Assembly (NCBI RefSeq): GCF_003955665.1
Contig: NZ_RXHU01000017.1
Coordinates: forward strand, 1-64,000
Reading direction: 5' to 3'
From: Paenibacillus whitsoniae
GTDB taxonomy: Bacteria; Bacillota; Bacilli; Paenibacillales; NBRC-103111
Length of the DNA stretch: 64,000 nt
The position numbers and the translations under genes were made by a program. Within the stretch, counting starts at the first letter, position 1, and each line of letters begins with the position of its first letter. Positions 35,456 to 44,482 of this stretch are shown piece by piece. The notes under the pieces are model-generated. The model saw only the letters and a list, made by a program, of their open reading frames with translations, searched no databases and was not told the DNA's origin.

Positions 35456-37003
35456 CTAGGCATGCAGCACTTGTCCGTCCAGCTCAAGTCGTTCGCGGAG
35501 TTTGAAGTAGTCGATTTCCTGTACGGCGCAGCCGGCTTCCATAGCAAGCGCTGCTGCTGTCGCCGCAGATTGCCCCAGAATCATGAAGACGGGCTCCATC
35601 CGAATCGACCCATACGCAATATGCGAGGAGGACAAACAAACCGGCACGATCAGATTCGTGCATTCCTCCCCCTTGGGGACGATCGCGCGATAGGAAATCG
35701 GATAAGGACCCGTCGGGCTGATTTCCACATTGCCTTCATTGATGCATCGACCGTCGAGCACAATCCTTCGACAGTTATGGGAATCCATCGTGTACGTGGC
35801 CAGACCGACGGAATCCTGCGTCACGGCATACTTCCGGCAGTGATGCTCGGTCATCACGACATCCGAGATCATGCGACGCCCTTCTCGGATATAGAGCTGG
35901 TGCGGCCAACCGCCGGTCTCGACGAACTCGTCGGCAGGCAGTCCCCATTGCCGTGCGTCTGCACGAACTTTGGCCGGAAGCGATTCATCATTGGCGAGAA
36001 AATAGAGCATGCCCAGATTGTAGTTGACATGGTCCTGAAAGATCGCCTCGCGTGCGGCATAGCTCCCCTCCGGCCAGTTGTAGTTGGCGCCGATATGATC
36101 GGTGGAGATGGCGCCTCGGTTGTTAAGGTCCGACTTGCCTCTGGGCATGATTTTGTTTAACTGCATCGCATCCCACACGCCGGCACGGATGTATCGGGAC
36201 AGCAGTTTAAACCGGTCGGGATTGTAATTCGGCGGTTCCGGGAAAGCGATTCGATTGTCCGGAACATTCGTCAGGCAAATACGGAAATTGTAGGCCTGCA
36301 CACTGCGGTCGCCTTGCCCCTGAAAACCCGGTGCTTCATCGCTGATGCCCTTAAGCAATCCGCTGTCCGGCTTCCCTTCGATGCGGTATGGATCGATCCA
36401 GGCATAAAAATTATGTTTCGGATGCCCGAAATGAATCCCGTTTAGTGTTTCCTTGTAAACCACGTTGGCTTCACGGCCGACATGGTAGGACACGCCCGCC
36501 CGTGCCAACAGATCTCCTTCGTACGTAGCGTCAATAAAGATAGAGGCTGCAAAGGTATTGCCGTTTTCCATCCGCATACGGATGATTTTGCCGTTCTTCA
36601 TGTCGACCGAATCCAGATGTTGATTGTAATAAACAGGCGTTTGCGCACGTTCCAACCATTCGTGAAAAATCGCCTCTGCGATATGCGGCTCAAAGGCCCA
36701 GGCGGCTCCGTCCGGCTCTTCACTGCCATAATGCTTGCCAAGTGTCCGGTAAAATTCACGGGAAATGCCGCCGATCGCCTCCTTGCTTCCGGCATCCGTA
36801 CGGCCCAGCCCGCTTGCGGTCATCCCGCCAAGATGCGTGCCAAATTCCGCGATAAGGGAGCGGAGGCCCATCCGGCTGGCTTGAACGGCGGCGGCGATTC
36901 CCGCCGGTGTGGCGCCGTAGATGCACAGGTCCGTTTCGATTTGCTTGGGTGCCTCTGTCGGTGATTGCGGTGCGTAGTACGTTAATTTACTAAAATCAGC
37001 CAT
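35456..37003 (-). CDS. FAD-dependent oxidoreductase (PF12831-type)
   Basis: 515 residues. The N-terminal Rossmann motif is LCIYGATPAGIAAAVQASRM, followed by an acidic residue after the second strand (AEFG) and HLGGMTASGLGRTDAG, a signature seen in FAD-dependent oxidoreductases associated with polysaccharide and sugar-acid loci. The family often has a signal for export, but none is evident here, so it is cytoplasmic. It presumably oxidises a sugar-derived hydroxyl or amine. It lies between the two beta-helix proteins and the PLP enzyme in the same operon; substrate unknown. Confidence 0.83.
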   Translation of the reverse strand: MADFSKLTYYAPQSPTEAPKQIETDLCIYGATPAGIAAAVQASRMGLRSLIAEFGTHLGGMTASGLGRTDAGSKEAIGGISREFYRTLGKHYGSEEPDGAAWAFEPHIAEAIFHEWLERAQTPVYYNQHLDSVDMKNGKIIRMRMENGNTFAASIFIDATYEGDLLARAGVSYHVGREANVVYKETLNGIHFGHPKHNFYAWIDPYRIEGKPDSGLLKGISDEAPGFQGQGDRSVQAYNFRICLTNVPDNRIAFPEPPNYNPDRFKLLSRYIRAGVWDAMQLNKIMPRGKSDLNNRGAISTDHIGANYNWPEGSYAAREAIFQDHVNYNLGMLYFLANDESLPAKVRADARQWGLPADEFVETGGWPHQLYIREGRRMISDVVMTEHHCRKYAVTQDSVGLATYTMDSHNCRRIVLDGRCINEGNVEISPTGPYPISYRAIVPKGEECTNLIVPVCLSSSHIAYGSIRMEPVFMILGQSAATAAALAMEAGCAVQEIDYFKLRERLELDGQVLHA

Positions 37004-37071
37004 CTTCTATCTATCTCCTTCTCGCATTATCTCCTGCTGTATGATGCCTTGCTCCGCGATGCCTAGCGGCA

Positions 37072-39027
37072 TCAAAACCATTCGCCGACAACCCCGACGA
37101 TATCCCAGTTGCCGTCCGACCGCCCCTTTAAGGTAACCAAATCGCCGGGATTCGCGGATACGAGTTCGGCCTTGAGACCGGCCGGCGTCCTGATCGACGA
37201 GCCGGGCTGCGGCGTCAGCTTAACCGAATACGGCGTTTCCACCGTAACCGTGAATTGCTGTCCCTTTCTGGACGTCGGCAGCGCGTAGACGGAAGCACCG
37301 GAGGCGCCTGTATTTGTGATCAGATGTCCATTTGCACCCGGATCAATCGCTGCAGCGGACGCCAAGGCCAGCTCGGGCTGCGGGGACAGATTTGCGAACA
37401 CCTGGTCTGCGGCCGGATCTACATACAGCAGACGCTGCATCCCTCCTTTTGCCGTACAGTTGACAAATCGGATGTTTCGAATCGCTTCCGCGCTATTTTT
37501 TTTCACCGAATATCCGCGTACAATTAAGGGAGCCGACCGCTCATCGATCGAAGCGCACTCCACAAACTCAACATTGCCGATCGCTGTTCTAGGGAATTGT
37601 GGCACCGTCGTTACTATAAATGACGAACCGAAACCGTACGGGTCTTCCGGCGCATTCACCGTATTGCAATTGACCGCCCTGCAGCGTACGAAGGACACTT
37701 TCACACTTTCCGGGGAGCTGGATAAGACCGAAAACCCGGCGTACTGTTCATTTTCAGCCATGCAATCTAGAAAAGTGACCTCCCCCTTGACTGCTTGCGT
37801 GCCTTCCCCGCCGTAATTGACCGAGCTGCCGAATGAATTGCCTTTCGTGCGGCAGCGCTCGAAGGTAATGTCGACCCGCTCATTCGCAGCCGTCATCCGG
37901 TGAAGCGTCACGAGAAAGCCTCTCCCGACGTTGCCCTCGGCTGTGCAATCGACGAACCGGATTTTTTTCAGAACGTCTTGGCCTGAATTGTTGTTAGGCT
38001 CAAGATCGACGCCGCTTTTCGGAGCGGTACCCGTCGTATTTGTGAATCTGCAGCCCTCGACCAGCAAACCGTCTACGCTAATAACAGAAAGTCCCTGCCT
38101 GCGGTTGTTGTTTGCTGTGCATTGCCGAAGGACGATATCCTTGCAGAACGGTTGCGTCGATTCATAATTGCCGATATAAAATCCGTCTCCGCCGCTGTCG
38201 TTCGCATGAATGCCTTCGATGACGACGTTTTCCGACCCGCTAATATCAAAAATATGCGCTTGTTCTCCCGAACTATAGGCGGCTTTGTTCATCTGGAGCG
38301 TAGCTCCGTTGCCGATGATGCGGACCTGTTTCACATTCTTAATGCGAATTAGCCGCTCGTAAGGCGACTTTTTATTCAAGGTGTCGATGGCTTGAATGAC
38401 CGTGCCGGGTTCGAATTCGATGACGATGTTGCTCGGCACGGACAGTTGACCGGACAAATAATAACGGCCTCGCTGTTTCGGAATATACAGCCGCTTGCCG
38501 GCAGCGGCGTTCAGCGCATTCTGCAGCGCCTGTGTTTCTGCCGTCACGCCGTCACCAACAGCACCGAACCATGTGAGCACAACAGTTTCACCATATATCC
38601 GCTTAAATCTTCGCCCTTTCGCAGTCACGACAACGGTCCCCGAATTATCCGCTGATGTCGTGTCTGTCGTATCGAGCAGAAACCAGCCTTCTTTCCCCGC
38701 ATCCGTGACGAGATAGGCAGCATCAGGGAGCAAATCTGCGGTGGTTCGAAGCTCGTTCATCGACACAGTTAGACAAAAATCGAGATTGCGCAAATCGGGC
38801 AGCTTTAATTTATCGCCTAGTGAACCGTACACGTTCTCCGTAACCGAATTCGCTTCCGCTACGCCTTGGAATCGGCTGCTCAGCAGCCCCCCTGCGACAA
38901 AGGTGACCCCCGCCGCTCCAAGGGAAGCAAGCAGTTTTCTCCGGTTAATCTTCACTCCTGATCCTGCTAGGTCTTTATCGGATACTTCTGCAACTTCATC
39001 CTTTGGATTCGTCTGTTGGTTTCGCAT
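37072..39027 (-). CDS. Tat-exported right-handed beta-helix protein (pectate-lyase-3 type), copy 1
   Basis: 651 residues. The twin-arginine signal INRRKLLASLGAAG (Arg29-Arg30) is preceded by an unusually long charged N-region. It is followed by a family opening (NSVTENVYGS), a Pectate_lyase_3 entry motif WFGAVGDGVTAETQALQNAL and many short beta-helix coils rich in N/V/I (for example SENVVIEGIHANDSGGDGFY). The C-terminus (about 560-651) is a small beta domain. Polysaccharide lyase or epimerase activity is typical for the fold but catalytic residues cannot be assigned. Good GGGAGG site. Paralogue of the next gene upstream. Confidence 0.83.
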   Translation of the reverse strand: MRNQQTNPKDEVAEVSDKDLAGSGVKINRRKLLASLGAAGVTFVAGGLLSSRFQGVAEANSVTENVYGSLGDKLKLPDLRNLDFCLTVSMNELRTTADLLPDAAYLVTDAGKEGWFLLDTTDTTSADNSGTVVVTAKGRRFKRIYGETVVLTWFGAVGDGVTAETQALQNALNAAAGKRLYIPKQRGRYYLSGQLSVPSNIVIEFEPGTVIQAIDTLNKKSPYERLIRIKNVKQVRIIGNGATLQMNKAAYSSGEQAHIFDISGSENVVIEGIHANDSGGDGFYIGNYESTQPFCKDIVLRQCTANNNRRQGLSVISVDGLLVEGCRFTNTTGTAPKSGVDLEPNNNSGQDVLKKIRFVDCTAEGNVGRGFLVTLHRMTAANERVDITFERCRTKGNSFGSSVNYGGEGTQAVKGEVTFLDCMAENEQYAGFSVLSSSPESVKVSFVRCRAVNCNTVNAPEDPYGFGSSFIVTTVPQFPRTAIGNVEFVECASIDERSAPLIVRGYSVKKNSAEAIRNIRFVNCTAKGGMQRLLYVDPAADQVFANLSPQPELALASAAAIDPGANGHLITNTGASGASVYALPTSRKGQQFTVTVETPYSVKLTPQPGSSIRTPAGLKAELVSANPGDLVTLKGRSDGNWDIVGVVGEWF

Positions 39028-39070
39028 ACCCTAAACCCTCCCAGAAATATGTTGATCTTGCCCCTATTTC

Positions 39071-40903
39071 TTAAGCCGGAGTGACAGTTAGTTGACCTGC
39101 GTCGGTCACAGCGACGATAAATAAGCTGCCATTTGGGGATTTTAGTTTCAATGACGATCCATTGAGCGCTCCCGCCGATCCGATCGGCTCCCATGAACCT
39201 GGGGTGCCGTCAGCAACACATACCCAGCCGACCGGGGACAGCGCAGAAGGCTGAACGTTCCACAGGATGGTGCCGCGTTTCCATGTACCCGCGACAGGCG
39301 AGGCTGCCCCCCATCCAATGACAGTGTCCTTCGTCTGGATTTCTGGTGTCATCCATGCCTTGAGGTTTGACCCTCCGTACACAGGAGTTCCTGCGCCTGC
39401 GAATAGGTTGGAAGGTGTGATTCGAATGTCAGAGCCTGCAGCTGCCGTATCGATTTGCACGCATTTTCCAGCACATTCCGTCACATTGCCGTCAAATAAC
39501 GTCTCCGTAACCACACCGCCGAACCAATAGCCTACGCTGCCGATATTGACCAGCTGATTGCCGGCGATGAGATGGCGGCCGGTTGCCTGCGGACCTGCAA
39601 ACCGAACCGCCCCGTTGGAGGAGTTGATATCCTTGATGAGATTATCAGTGAATTGCACGGAAGAACAGTTGGTAAACGATACGGCAATGGCACGCTGCGA
39701 CTCAATCCGGTTGCTGGAGACGACCGGGGCTTCCGTGTTCCCAATATTCCAGCCTGCGGCGCCTGTCGCATAATCGCGATTTCCGCTGATTTCGAGTCCC
39801 TTCGTCACATTGGTGCATTGGATCATGCGGGCATCGGAGACAGAGCCGTAAAATTCGTTCCCCTTTATGGTCACCTGCTCAGTGATGGACGGGGCGCTAT
39901 TGCAACGGAAGAAATATCTCGCTCTCCCCTTGTTACCGGCGATCGTGATGCGTTTATTCGAATAGGCAGTATTGGGATTGTAAGAATTTATAAAATAAAT
40001 TTCACTGTAGAACTCATTGTTCGTAATCCATATATCTTCCACGATATCCGAACCTGAAGAAGCGCTGTTCGGCTCCAGATCGATCGTGGCCACATAAGGA
40101 AACGGATCCTTGATGACATTGCCATCAATCCAGACTTTTCGCCCGGAAACGACTGCAACCGCGCATCGCCTGGGATTGCTAAGCACGTTGTCGAGAATAT
40201 GCACATTCTCACTGGGTGCAAGATAGTCAGAACCAACGTAAACGCAGTCGCCATAAGGAGCCTGCAAAACATTATGATGAATGAAGACATTGACGGAGTT
40301 CGCAATTCTAACCAGATGAGACTGCTCATTCGCCGTGCCGGCCGTATAACCGCCGTTCAGGTTCAGCCCTGTTACATGCAATCCGCCGCCTTGGTAGTTC
40401 TGGATGAGCAGCATGCGTTTAAGATCGGTACCATCGGGGCCGTCCATCCGAAGCTCGGGCATACCAATTCCGATGATCGAGTCCAACAGTGACACAGGAC
40501 CACTCAGCTTATAGTAGGATGCTGTTCTAGGCACGATCATCGGCTTACCGGCAGCGGCAGCCGACTGAAAAGCTGCGGTATCATCCGTCGTCCCATCACC
40601 GGCGGCTCCGTAGTCTAGCACATTGACCCAGCCCGGGTCGCTTGCGGTTAACAGATTAAGCCCTTGCTGCCCGTAAACATTGGCGTTCACCGAGTTTCCT
40701 GCCGCTGCTGCAGGCAATCCCACGAAACTCATGAGCGTCCCGCCGGCTGCTGCCGTGAGTCCTGCTGCGCCCAACACAGCGAGCAAGTTTCTTCGAGTCA
40801 TCGTACGGGATTGGCCGCTCTCTTCTTCCTGCGCGATTATTTCGGGCTGCTGCTTCTTTTGCGTCTCTTGAAGCTTGTCATCGTGGAGCTCAGAATCCCT
40901 CAT
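39071..40903 (-). CDS. Tat-exported right-handed beta-helix protein (pectate-lyase-3 type), copy 2
   Basis: About 610 residues from the third of three consecutive ATGs (40909, 40906, 40903); GGAGG spacing of 7 bases favours 40903. Tat signal MTRRNLLAVLGAAG, then NSVNANVYGQQG and the Pectate_lyase_3 motif LDYGAAGDGTTDDTAAFQSA. Parallel beta-helix coils follow, with a C-terminal beta domain ending near KLKSPNGSLFIVAVTDAG. It shares its signal, NSV-x-x-NVYG opening and overall plan with the protein at 37072-39027, so an old tandem duplication is likely. Role: exported binding or cleavage of an acidic or complex glycan, inferred. Confidence 0.83.
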   Translation of the reverse strand: MRDSELHDDKLQETQKKQQPEIIAQEEESGQSRTMTRRNLLAVLGAAGLTAAAGGTLMSFVGLPAAAAGNSVNANVYGQQGLNLLTASDPGWVNVLDYGAAGDGTTDDTAAFQSAAAAGKPMIVPRTASYYKLSGPVSLLDSIIGIGMPELRMDGPDGTDLKRMLLIQNYQGGGLHVTGLNLNGGYTAGTANEQSHLVRIANSVNVFIHHNVLQAPYGDCVYVGSDYLAPSENVHILDNVLSNPRRCAVAVVSGRKVWIDGNVIKDPFPYVATIDLEPNSASSGSDIVEDIWITNNEFYSEIYFINSYNPNTAYSNKRITIAGNKGRARYFFRCNSAPSITEQVTIKGNEFYGSVSDARMIQCTNVTKGLEISGNRDYATGAAGWNIGNTEAPVVSSNRIESQRAIAVSFTNCSSVQFTDNLIKDINSSNGAVRFAGPQATGRHLIAGNQLVNIGSVGYWFGGVVTETLFDGNVTECAGKCVQIDTAAAGSDIRITPSNLFAGAGTPVYGGSNLKAWMTPEIQTKDTVIGWGAASPVAGTWKRGTILWNVQPSALSPVGWVCVADGTPGSWEPIGSAGALNGSSLKLKSPNGSLFIVAVTDAGQLTVTPA

Positions 40904-40914
40904 CATCATCCCTC

Positions 40915-42714
40915 CTACAAGGTAGAATTGCGGATATACGCGGTTCGTTTCATGGGTGTTTGAACATCCAGGAGCAGACAGGCGATCAATGCGGCCGACC
41001 AGTGAAAATCGCGAATCGTGGCGATCTTCTTACGAAGATCATAACGTTTCAAAGGCGGCCCTTTCCGACTGCAAGCAGGCGGCGGCATTTTGTCTTCGGC
41101 ATCGAAATATTCAAAAATCACGCCATACCGCTCATACCAGCCCTGCACAGCAGTAATGGTTCTCTCCGCCAGCTTATTGGCTTCTTCCTCCTTTCCTTGC
41201 TTGCGCAGACCTGTTATCACCAGGTAATTCGTGCTCATCCATACCGGTCCGCGCCACATATCCGTGCAAAAGGCAGACTCGGAGACGGCGGTGCTAGGGA
41301 CAGGCAGCGGTGTGCCAAAATACTGCGGGTCGTGCAGCAGCGCGAGCAGCCGTCCCGTCCTCGCTGCAGGCATATTTTCCAGCAGCATGGGCATGAAACC
41401 GCTTACCGCCATCACCTTCGATCGGCTTCCATCCATGGCAAGATCATAGTAAAACCCGTCTTCCTCATCCCAAAGTTGACGCTGAATCGTTACCGACATC
41501 GCAGCCGATTGACGAGACCACCGCAACGAACGCTCTTTGTCTCCCAGCTCTTCCGCAATCAAGGACATATACGTCATATCGGCGGCTGCGTAGGAGGAGA
41601 AATCTACAGCATCCAGCAGCATCGCCTCATCGAATCGCGGAGAATTGTCCATGCCGGATTCGCCGGACCGGCACAGCGGGTTGCCCTCGATCATCCACTC
41701 CAGAAGCCCATTCCGATTGCTGTCCCGGTTCGCCAGGATCCACGTCATATACCGCTCCAGACGGGGCAGCGCATACGCCAAATCGGCCCGATGCTGCGTA
41801 TACCGGTAATTTTCCCAAACGCCCCAAGCGAGAATCGGCGGTTGGGTAATCGGAGAAGCCGTACCGTCGACTTTGCTCATGTGCGGAATCATGCCGTCGC
41901 TGCGTTGGGTTTCCAGCACGCTCCGCAGGAACAGCCAAGCGCTGTCGGGATCTATCCGGTTCATGGCGAAGGAATGAAAGACGGAATCCCATAACCACAT
42001 CGCTCTGTGCGGTACCCGGTCCGGTGTCGACCATAGGTGGTCGATAGAACCCTCGGCAGACAACGTATTCACTTTCATGACACTCAGGCATTTTTTTAAT
42101 AACCTGGCTCTGGCAGGATCGCTTAGCTCAGGCAGCTTGTTGTAGATGGAAAGGCGGTCCTCCATCACCTGCTGCCAGTCGAGCCGGATGGCGCTGATCG
42201 CGCGATTCGTCGCTTCTGCTGCATGCTTCCCGAAAGCAAGAGACCAGGTTCGTTCATCCGCTGCGAGCAGCAATACGATGACATCCCCATTCGTGCAATC
42301 CTCCGTGATCGTTAGCGTGCTTCCGTCGGAGCAAGGCTCCATTCGCACAATCAACTCAGCCTTGTGAGCATCGCCGTCGTCGACAAATTCCAAGGACGCT
42401 GGTCTGTCCTCAGGCAGACGACCGATCAGCGTATGCCAGTCTGCATATGTCATCATGATCTCGCCCCCTGCCGTATCGGCAAGGAGTACATCCCCTGTAG
42501 CGATCAGCACTTGGCCGATCTCAGCTGGCCGAAGCTTCAGCAGCCGGCGTGTCGGCGTATGAATGAGCAAATCATAGCCGTCCGTGCCTGCTGTAGCAAC
42601 AAATTGCGACTGTGTATCGGTTTCTCCGTCAAGCCCTGAAAAGGCAAACAGCACGCCCTCTCCCCAAATATTCGGCATCGTCTTCCTACTGGATGTCCGC
42701 GTGTCAGCTTTCAT
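40915..42714 (-). CDS. Clan GH-G (GH63/MGH1-like) alpha/alpha-barrel glycoside hydrolase
   Basis: About 599 residues from the ATG at 42714 (GGAGGGG at 8 bases); the GTG at 42732 overlaps the ribosome site. The N-terminal beta-sandwich to about residue 190 is followed by a six-hairpin barrel with LWDSVFHSFAMNRIDPDSAW, the acid-bearing ESGMDNSPRFDE and late WRGPVWMSTNYL, all typical of trehalase/GH63/mannosylglycerate-hydrolase-like enzymes. No signal peptide, so it acts on an imported oligosaccharide or glycoside. It directly follows the CUT1 importer genes. The sugar linkage is not readable. Confidence 0.82.
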   Translation of the reverse strand: MKADTRTSSRKTMPNIWGEGVLFAFSGLDGETDTQSQFVATAGTDGYDLLIHTPTRRLLKLRPAEIGQVLIATGDVLLADTAGGEIMMTYADWHTLIGRLPEDRPASLEFVDDGDAHKAELIVRMEPCSDGSTLTITEDCTNGDVIVLLLAADERTWSLAFGKHAAEATNRAISAIRLDWQQVMEDRLSIYNKLPELSDPARARLLKKCLSVMKVNTLSAEGSIDHLWSTPDRVPHRAMWLWDSVFHSFAMNRIDPDSAWLFLRSVLETQRSDGMIPHMSKVDGTASPITQPPILAWGVWENYRYTQHRADLAYALPRLERYMTWILANRDSNRNGLLEWMIEGNPLCRSGESGMDNSPRFDEAMLLDAVDFSSYAAADMTYMSLIAEELGDKERSLRWSRQSAAMSVTIQRQLWDEEDGFYYDLAMDGSRSKVMAVSGFMPMLLENMPAARTGRLLALLHDPQYFGTPLPVPSTAVSESAFCTDMWRGPVWMSTNYLVITGLRKQGKEEEANKLAERTITAVQGWYERYGVIFEYFDAEDKMPPPACSRKGPPLKRYDLRKKIATIRDFHWSAALIACLLLDVQTPMKRTAYIRNSTL

Positions 42715-42732
42715 TATCTTATCCCCTCCCAC

Positions 42733-43563
42733 TCATCCTTTTAGTCCCGCAGATGCAACACCTTGCACGAACTGCTTCTGAGCGAAGAGAAACACAATCA
42801 GCACCGGAAGCAGTGTAATCACAGAACCGGCCATAATCATTGGTGTTTTGTTCTCCACTTCGTTGCGGAGAAACAGAAGCCCGAGCGGCAGCGTGTACAG
42901 CTTCTTGTCTTGTAAATAAATAAGCGGATCCAAGGTACTGTTCCACGAACTGATAAAGGTAAACACGGCCAGGGCCGATAAGGCAGGTTTGGTCAGCGGC
43001 ATATAGATTTTGTAAAAGATGGTCCAGGGATTCGCACCGTCCACCCATGCCGCATCGTACAGCTCTCTTGGCAGCGTTTTGAAAAACTGGTGCATCAGAA
43101 AGATGCCGAACGCGCCTCCCAGAAAGCTGCGCAAATAAAGCGGATATAAGGTATTCAGCATGCCAAGCTCTTTCCAGATAAAATAGGTCGGAATCATCGT
43201 GACCTGAGATGGCAGCATCATCGTCCCCAGCATCGCCACAATAATCAAGCTGCGTCCTTTAAATTCAAAGAAAGCAAGGCCATATGCGACCAAAGCACAG
43301 GAGGCGACCATCCCAATCATATCCAGCACAGTAACTAAAACACTATTCATCGTATACCGGACGAAATTCACCTCAACCCAAACCTTATAATAATTGTTCC
43401 ACTCGAACGGATTTGGCCATAATTTCGGCGGCAGCGTCAGTTCATCGCCCGGCTTCATGAGAGAGGTAGAGATCATCTGTAGAAACGGCACTAACATGAA
43501 CAGCGTGCCGCCGATCAAGACTACATAAGCGGTCCACTGTAGACCAACGGACGGTTTATTCAT
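42733..43563 (-). CDS. Carbohydrate ABC transporter permease (CUT1, MalG-like)
   Basis: 276 residues, about six membrane segments, with the EAA-loop region YDAAWVDGANPWTIFYKIYM followed by LTKPALSALA. MalG/LacG-type inner-membrane subunit. It overlaps the MalF-type gene by 8 bases. No ATPase is encoded nearby; CUT1 importers in Firmicutes often share a common MsmX/MsmK ATPase encoded elsewhere. Confidence 0.9.
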   Translation of the reverse strand: MNKPSVGLQWTAYVVLIGGTLFMLVPFLQMISTSLMKPGDELTLPPKLWPNPFEWNNYYKVWVEVNFVRYTMNSVLVTVLDMIGMVASCALVAYGLAFFEFKGRSLIIVAMLGTMMLPSQVTMIPTYFIWKELGMLNTLYPLYLRSFLGGAFGIFLMHQFFKTLPRELYDAAWVDGANPWTIFYKIYMPLTKPALSALAVFTFISSWNSTLDPLIYLQDKKLYTLPLGLLFLRNEVENKTPMIMAGSVITLLPVLIVFLFAQKQFVQGVASAGLKG

Positions 43564-44443
43564 AGTGGACCCACCTTTTCTCCATTTTTTTCTGGAACAG
43601 TGTGACGGCTAGAATGATTGCGAATAATCCCCAGGCCCATGCGGAAGCTGCGCCCATTTTTGCGTTCAGGAATGCATCCCGGTAGATAAGAATATTCGGC
43701 ACCATATTCCTGTCGTGAATCGAGTTAATGTCGCCCTTCTCGCCTAACATGACCAGAAATACATCGAATGCGTGAAACGCCGTAATCGTCGACAGAATCA
43801 TGACCATATACACCATGGGAGATACGATGGGTATCGTAATTTTCGTGAAATATTTCCAGCCGTTGGCGCCGTCGATTCGGGCGGCTTCCATAATATCTTT
43901 GGAAATGTTTTGCATCCCCGCAAGCAGCAGGACCATGGAAGAGCCGGCTCCCTTCCAAACATTCACGATCGCAATCGAACCGATCACGAGCCACCATTTT
44001 TCGCTGCGAATCCAATTTACGCTGTCCAGTCCCAGCGTTTCCAGCATCCAATTCAGAATCCCGAATTCGTTATTGTAAATCCAGAGCCATACCAAGCCCC
44101 CGGCAACCCACGGCGTAATGACCGGTAAGAAGTAGATCATGCGAAAAATAGTCTTTCCTCGAATCTGCAGATTGAGCATATACGCCAGTACTAAGGCGAC
44201 CAAGGTCTGCCCCGGCACGAATAGCAGAGCGAAGTAGAACACGTTACGCAGGGATAACCAGAATACGTCGTTCTGCACCATTGACGACCAATTCTTCAGT
44301 CCGATCCAATGCGGCGCGTTGAACAGGTCCCATTTCGTGAACGTCAAATAAAACGAGAAGAGGAACGGAAACAGGAAGAAGACGGCCAACTGCAGGAGAA
44401 AGGGAAGAGTGAAGCCGAAGCCCCACCAGCCTTGTTTGCGCAT
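43556..44443 (-). CDS. Carbohydrate ABC transporter permease (CUT1, MalF-like)
   Basis: 295 residues with about six membrane segments and the EAA motif MEAARIDGANGWKYFTKITI. MalF/UgpA-type subunit that pairs with the permease at 42733. Second gene of the operon after the binding protein; gap of 39 bases. Confidence 0.9.
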   Translation of the reverse strand: MRKQGWWGFGFTLPFLLQLAVFFLFPFLFSFYLTFTKWDLFNAPHWIGLKNWSSMVQNDVFWLSLRNVFYFALLFVPGQTLVALVLAYMLNLQIRGKTIFRMIYFLPVITPWVAGGLVWLWIYNNEFGILNWMLETLGLDSVNWIRSEKWWLVIGSIAIVNVWKGAGSSMVLLLAGMQNISKDIMEAARIDGANGWKYFTKITIPIVSPMVYMVMILSTITAFHAFDVFLVMLGEKGDINSIHDRNMVPNILIYRDAFLNAKMGAASAWAWGLFAIILAVTLFQKKMEKRWVHYE

Positions 44444-44482
44444 CGAAACACCTCATTCGATCGGACCACCGATGGTCCGTGC

